From NCBI GenBank assembly GCA_040775095.1, contig JAXGTD010000184.1, positions 1 through 6,323 of the forward strand: DNA of 6,323 nucleotides, in the 5' to 3' direction. Of the stretch, positions 5,893-6,323 are shown in pieces. This DNA is from JAXGTD01 sp040775095. GTDB taxonomy: Bacteria > Pseudomonadota > Gammaproteobacteria > Chromatiales > Chromatiaceae. The notes below the pieces were generated by a model. It saw only the letters and a program-made list of their open reading frames with translations, was not told the origin of the DNA and ran no database searches. The translations under genes and the position numbers were made by a program. Within the stretch, counting starts at the first letter, position 1, and the number at the start of each line of letters is the position of its first letter.

Positions 5893-6213
5893 TTGGTCGA
5901 GGTCGTCATCCGGCTCCCGGTCGACCGGTGGGAATCCCCACCTCGTATCCTCGCGGGGCGCGTCCTCCCTGTCCCAACCGGGGGCATCGCGAGCGGTGGC
6001 GAGCCGTGGTGGGTGGATGAGGGCGACGGCACCGATCCTGGCAGTCTCGCTTGCACCCTGTGCGTGCCGGGCGACGTGGCGGCGCTGCAAGACATCACGA
6101 TCGTTGCCCCGATGGAGTCGGTTGCCGGCCGCGTTGTCTCCTGGCGTCGCACAGCCGTTCGACAGCAGCACGCAGTTTATGGGCGGTCAGCGGGCGTTGG
6201 AGGAAGTCGGTGA
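5893..6213 (+). CDS. Hypothetical protein (doubtful gene, TTG start)
   Basis: A plus-strand frame of 106 codons opens at a TTG just after an in-frame TGA at 5884-5886. GAAGGG at 5885-5890 could be a ribosome site, but it lies only two bases from the TTG. I do not recognise the protein. Its first 75 or so residues look like real protein: VEVVIRLPVDRWESPPRILA, then a Gly/Pro-rich PTGGIASGG, EPWWVDEGDG, two cysteines in ACTLCVPGD, and ITIVAPMES. Third codon positions there are mostly G or C, while both opposing minus-strand frames are Arg/Ser/Pro-rich and shadow-like. From about 6095 the frame is antisense to the receiver-domain gene and reads like a shadow (WRRTAVRQQ). A 119-base tail-to-tail overlap of two real genes would be unusual, so the 3' end may be a frameshift or the whole frame may be spurious. 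Confidence 0.3.
   Translation: MVEVVIRLPVDRWESPPRILAGRVLPVPTGGIASGGEPWWVDEGDGTDPGSLACTLCVPGDVAALQDITIVAPMESVAGRVVSWRRTAVRQQHAVYGRSAGVGGSR
5917..5942. repeat. Two abutting palindromes
   Basis: CCGGTCGACCGG at 5917-5928 is a perfect 12-bp palindrome. It shares its last two bases with a perfect 6-bp hairpin, GGTGGG (5927-5932), AATC loop, CCCACC (5937-5942). No T-run follows on either strand. They lie 118 bases upstream of the minus-strand gene at 5799, so an operator is possible, or a weak terminator for the receiver gene. If the frame at 5893-6213 is real, they lie inside it. Confidence 0.4.
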
Positions 6214-6323
6214 ATTCGAGGCGCGCGATCTCGGTGGCTGCCCGGAAGGCTGTTCCCGGCCCAACCACGATTACCGGGAACTCCCTCCCTGAAAGCCTCA
6301 GCTCGGCAACGAGCTCGAGTGCC
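6095..6323 (-). CDS. Response-regulator receiver domain, C-terminal fragment
   Basis: Reading leftwards from 6322, a minus-strand frame is open for 75 codons to a TGA at 6097-6095; the 5' part lies beyond the window. The peptide matches the second half of a CheY-like receiver: helix 3 end ALELVAELRLSG, strand 4 PVIVVG, helix 4 AFRAATEIARLE, strand 5 DFLQRPL, helix 5 TAHKLRAAVERLC, then a basic Gln/Arg tail with no output domain. FixJ/NtrC-like receivers have the same order. Two signature residues differ from the usual: the switch Thr/Ser at the end of strand 4 is Gly, and the Lys of the KP motif is Arg (RP). The domain may therefore be a degenerate (pseudo) receiver, either stand-alone or the C-terminal domain of a longer protein such as a hybrid kinase. 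The phosphorylation Asp is not in the window. High-GC third positions support coding. Confidence 0.7.
   Translation of the reverse strand, partial: ALELVAELRLSGREFPVIVVGPGTAFRAATEIARLEFTDFLQRPLTAHKLRAAVERLCDARRQRGRQPTPSGQRS

Noticed and set aside
5573..6292. 239-codon plus-strand frame
   Set aside because: It is antisense to the 5350-5799 gene at its start and Ser/Arg/Pro-rich throughout; no ribosome site.
1..6323. CRISPR array, tRNA, rRNA, insertion sequence or phage genes
   Set aside because: No regularly spaced repeats, cloverleaf, transposase motifs or terminal inverted repeats were seen.

Overview
The window is GC-rich DNA from a Gram-negative bacterium. Two outer-membrane beta-barrel proteins, three lipoprotein-type signal peptides and other export signals support this. 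A gammaproteobacterium, perhaps of the purple sulfur (Chromatiales) kind, is my guess from gene style only; nothing in the window fixes the taxon. I see no tRNA, rRNA, CRISPR array, transposase or integrase.

Layout, plus strand: the 3' end of a transporter-like outer-membrane barrel gene (1-198); a 300-base gap holding a strong 10-bp inverted repeat; an outer-membrane beta-barrel gene (499-1275); a 301-base gap with a protein-like minus-strand reading frame of unknown meaning; a secreted Rap1a/Tai-like small protein (1577-1969); a glycine-zipper lipoprotein (2054-2281); a patatin-like phospholipase lipoprotein (2344-3528); a MarC-family inner-membrane protein gene that overlaps the patatin stop codon and carries an in-frame TAG (3525-4124); and a DUF3313-type lipoprotein (4300-5106).

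Layout, right-hand end: a convergent junction (5107-5349) contains nested dyads and a plausible minus-strand terminator. Next come a minus-strand periplasmic glycine-rich protein (5350-5799), a spacer with two abutting palindromes, and the 3' end of a minus-strand response-regulator receiver domain (6095-6323). A plus-strand reading frame (5893-6213) fills this spacer and runs antisense into the receiver gene. It looks protein-like but has only a TTG start.

Function: every recognisable gene except the receiver fragment encodes a cell-envelope protein: outer-membrane barrel, lipoprotein, periplasmic protein or inner-membrane protein. The tightest group is glycine-zipper lipoprotein, patatin lipoprotein and marC (gaps of 62 bases and -4 bases), a likely co-transcribed unit. 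This reads as an ordinary chromosomal envelope-gene neighbourhood, not a clear new system. The observations most worth following are the nonsense-interrupted marC, the unassigned reading frame at 5893-6213, the possible gene remnant at 1310-1576, and the degenerate receiver domain.
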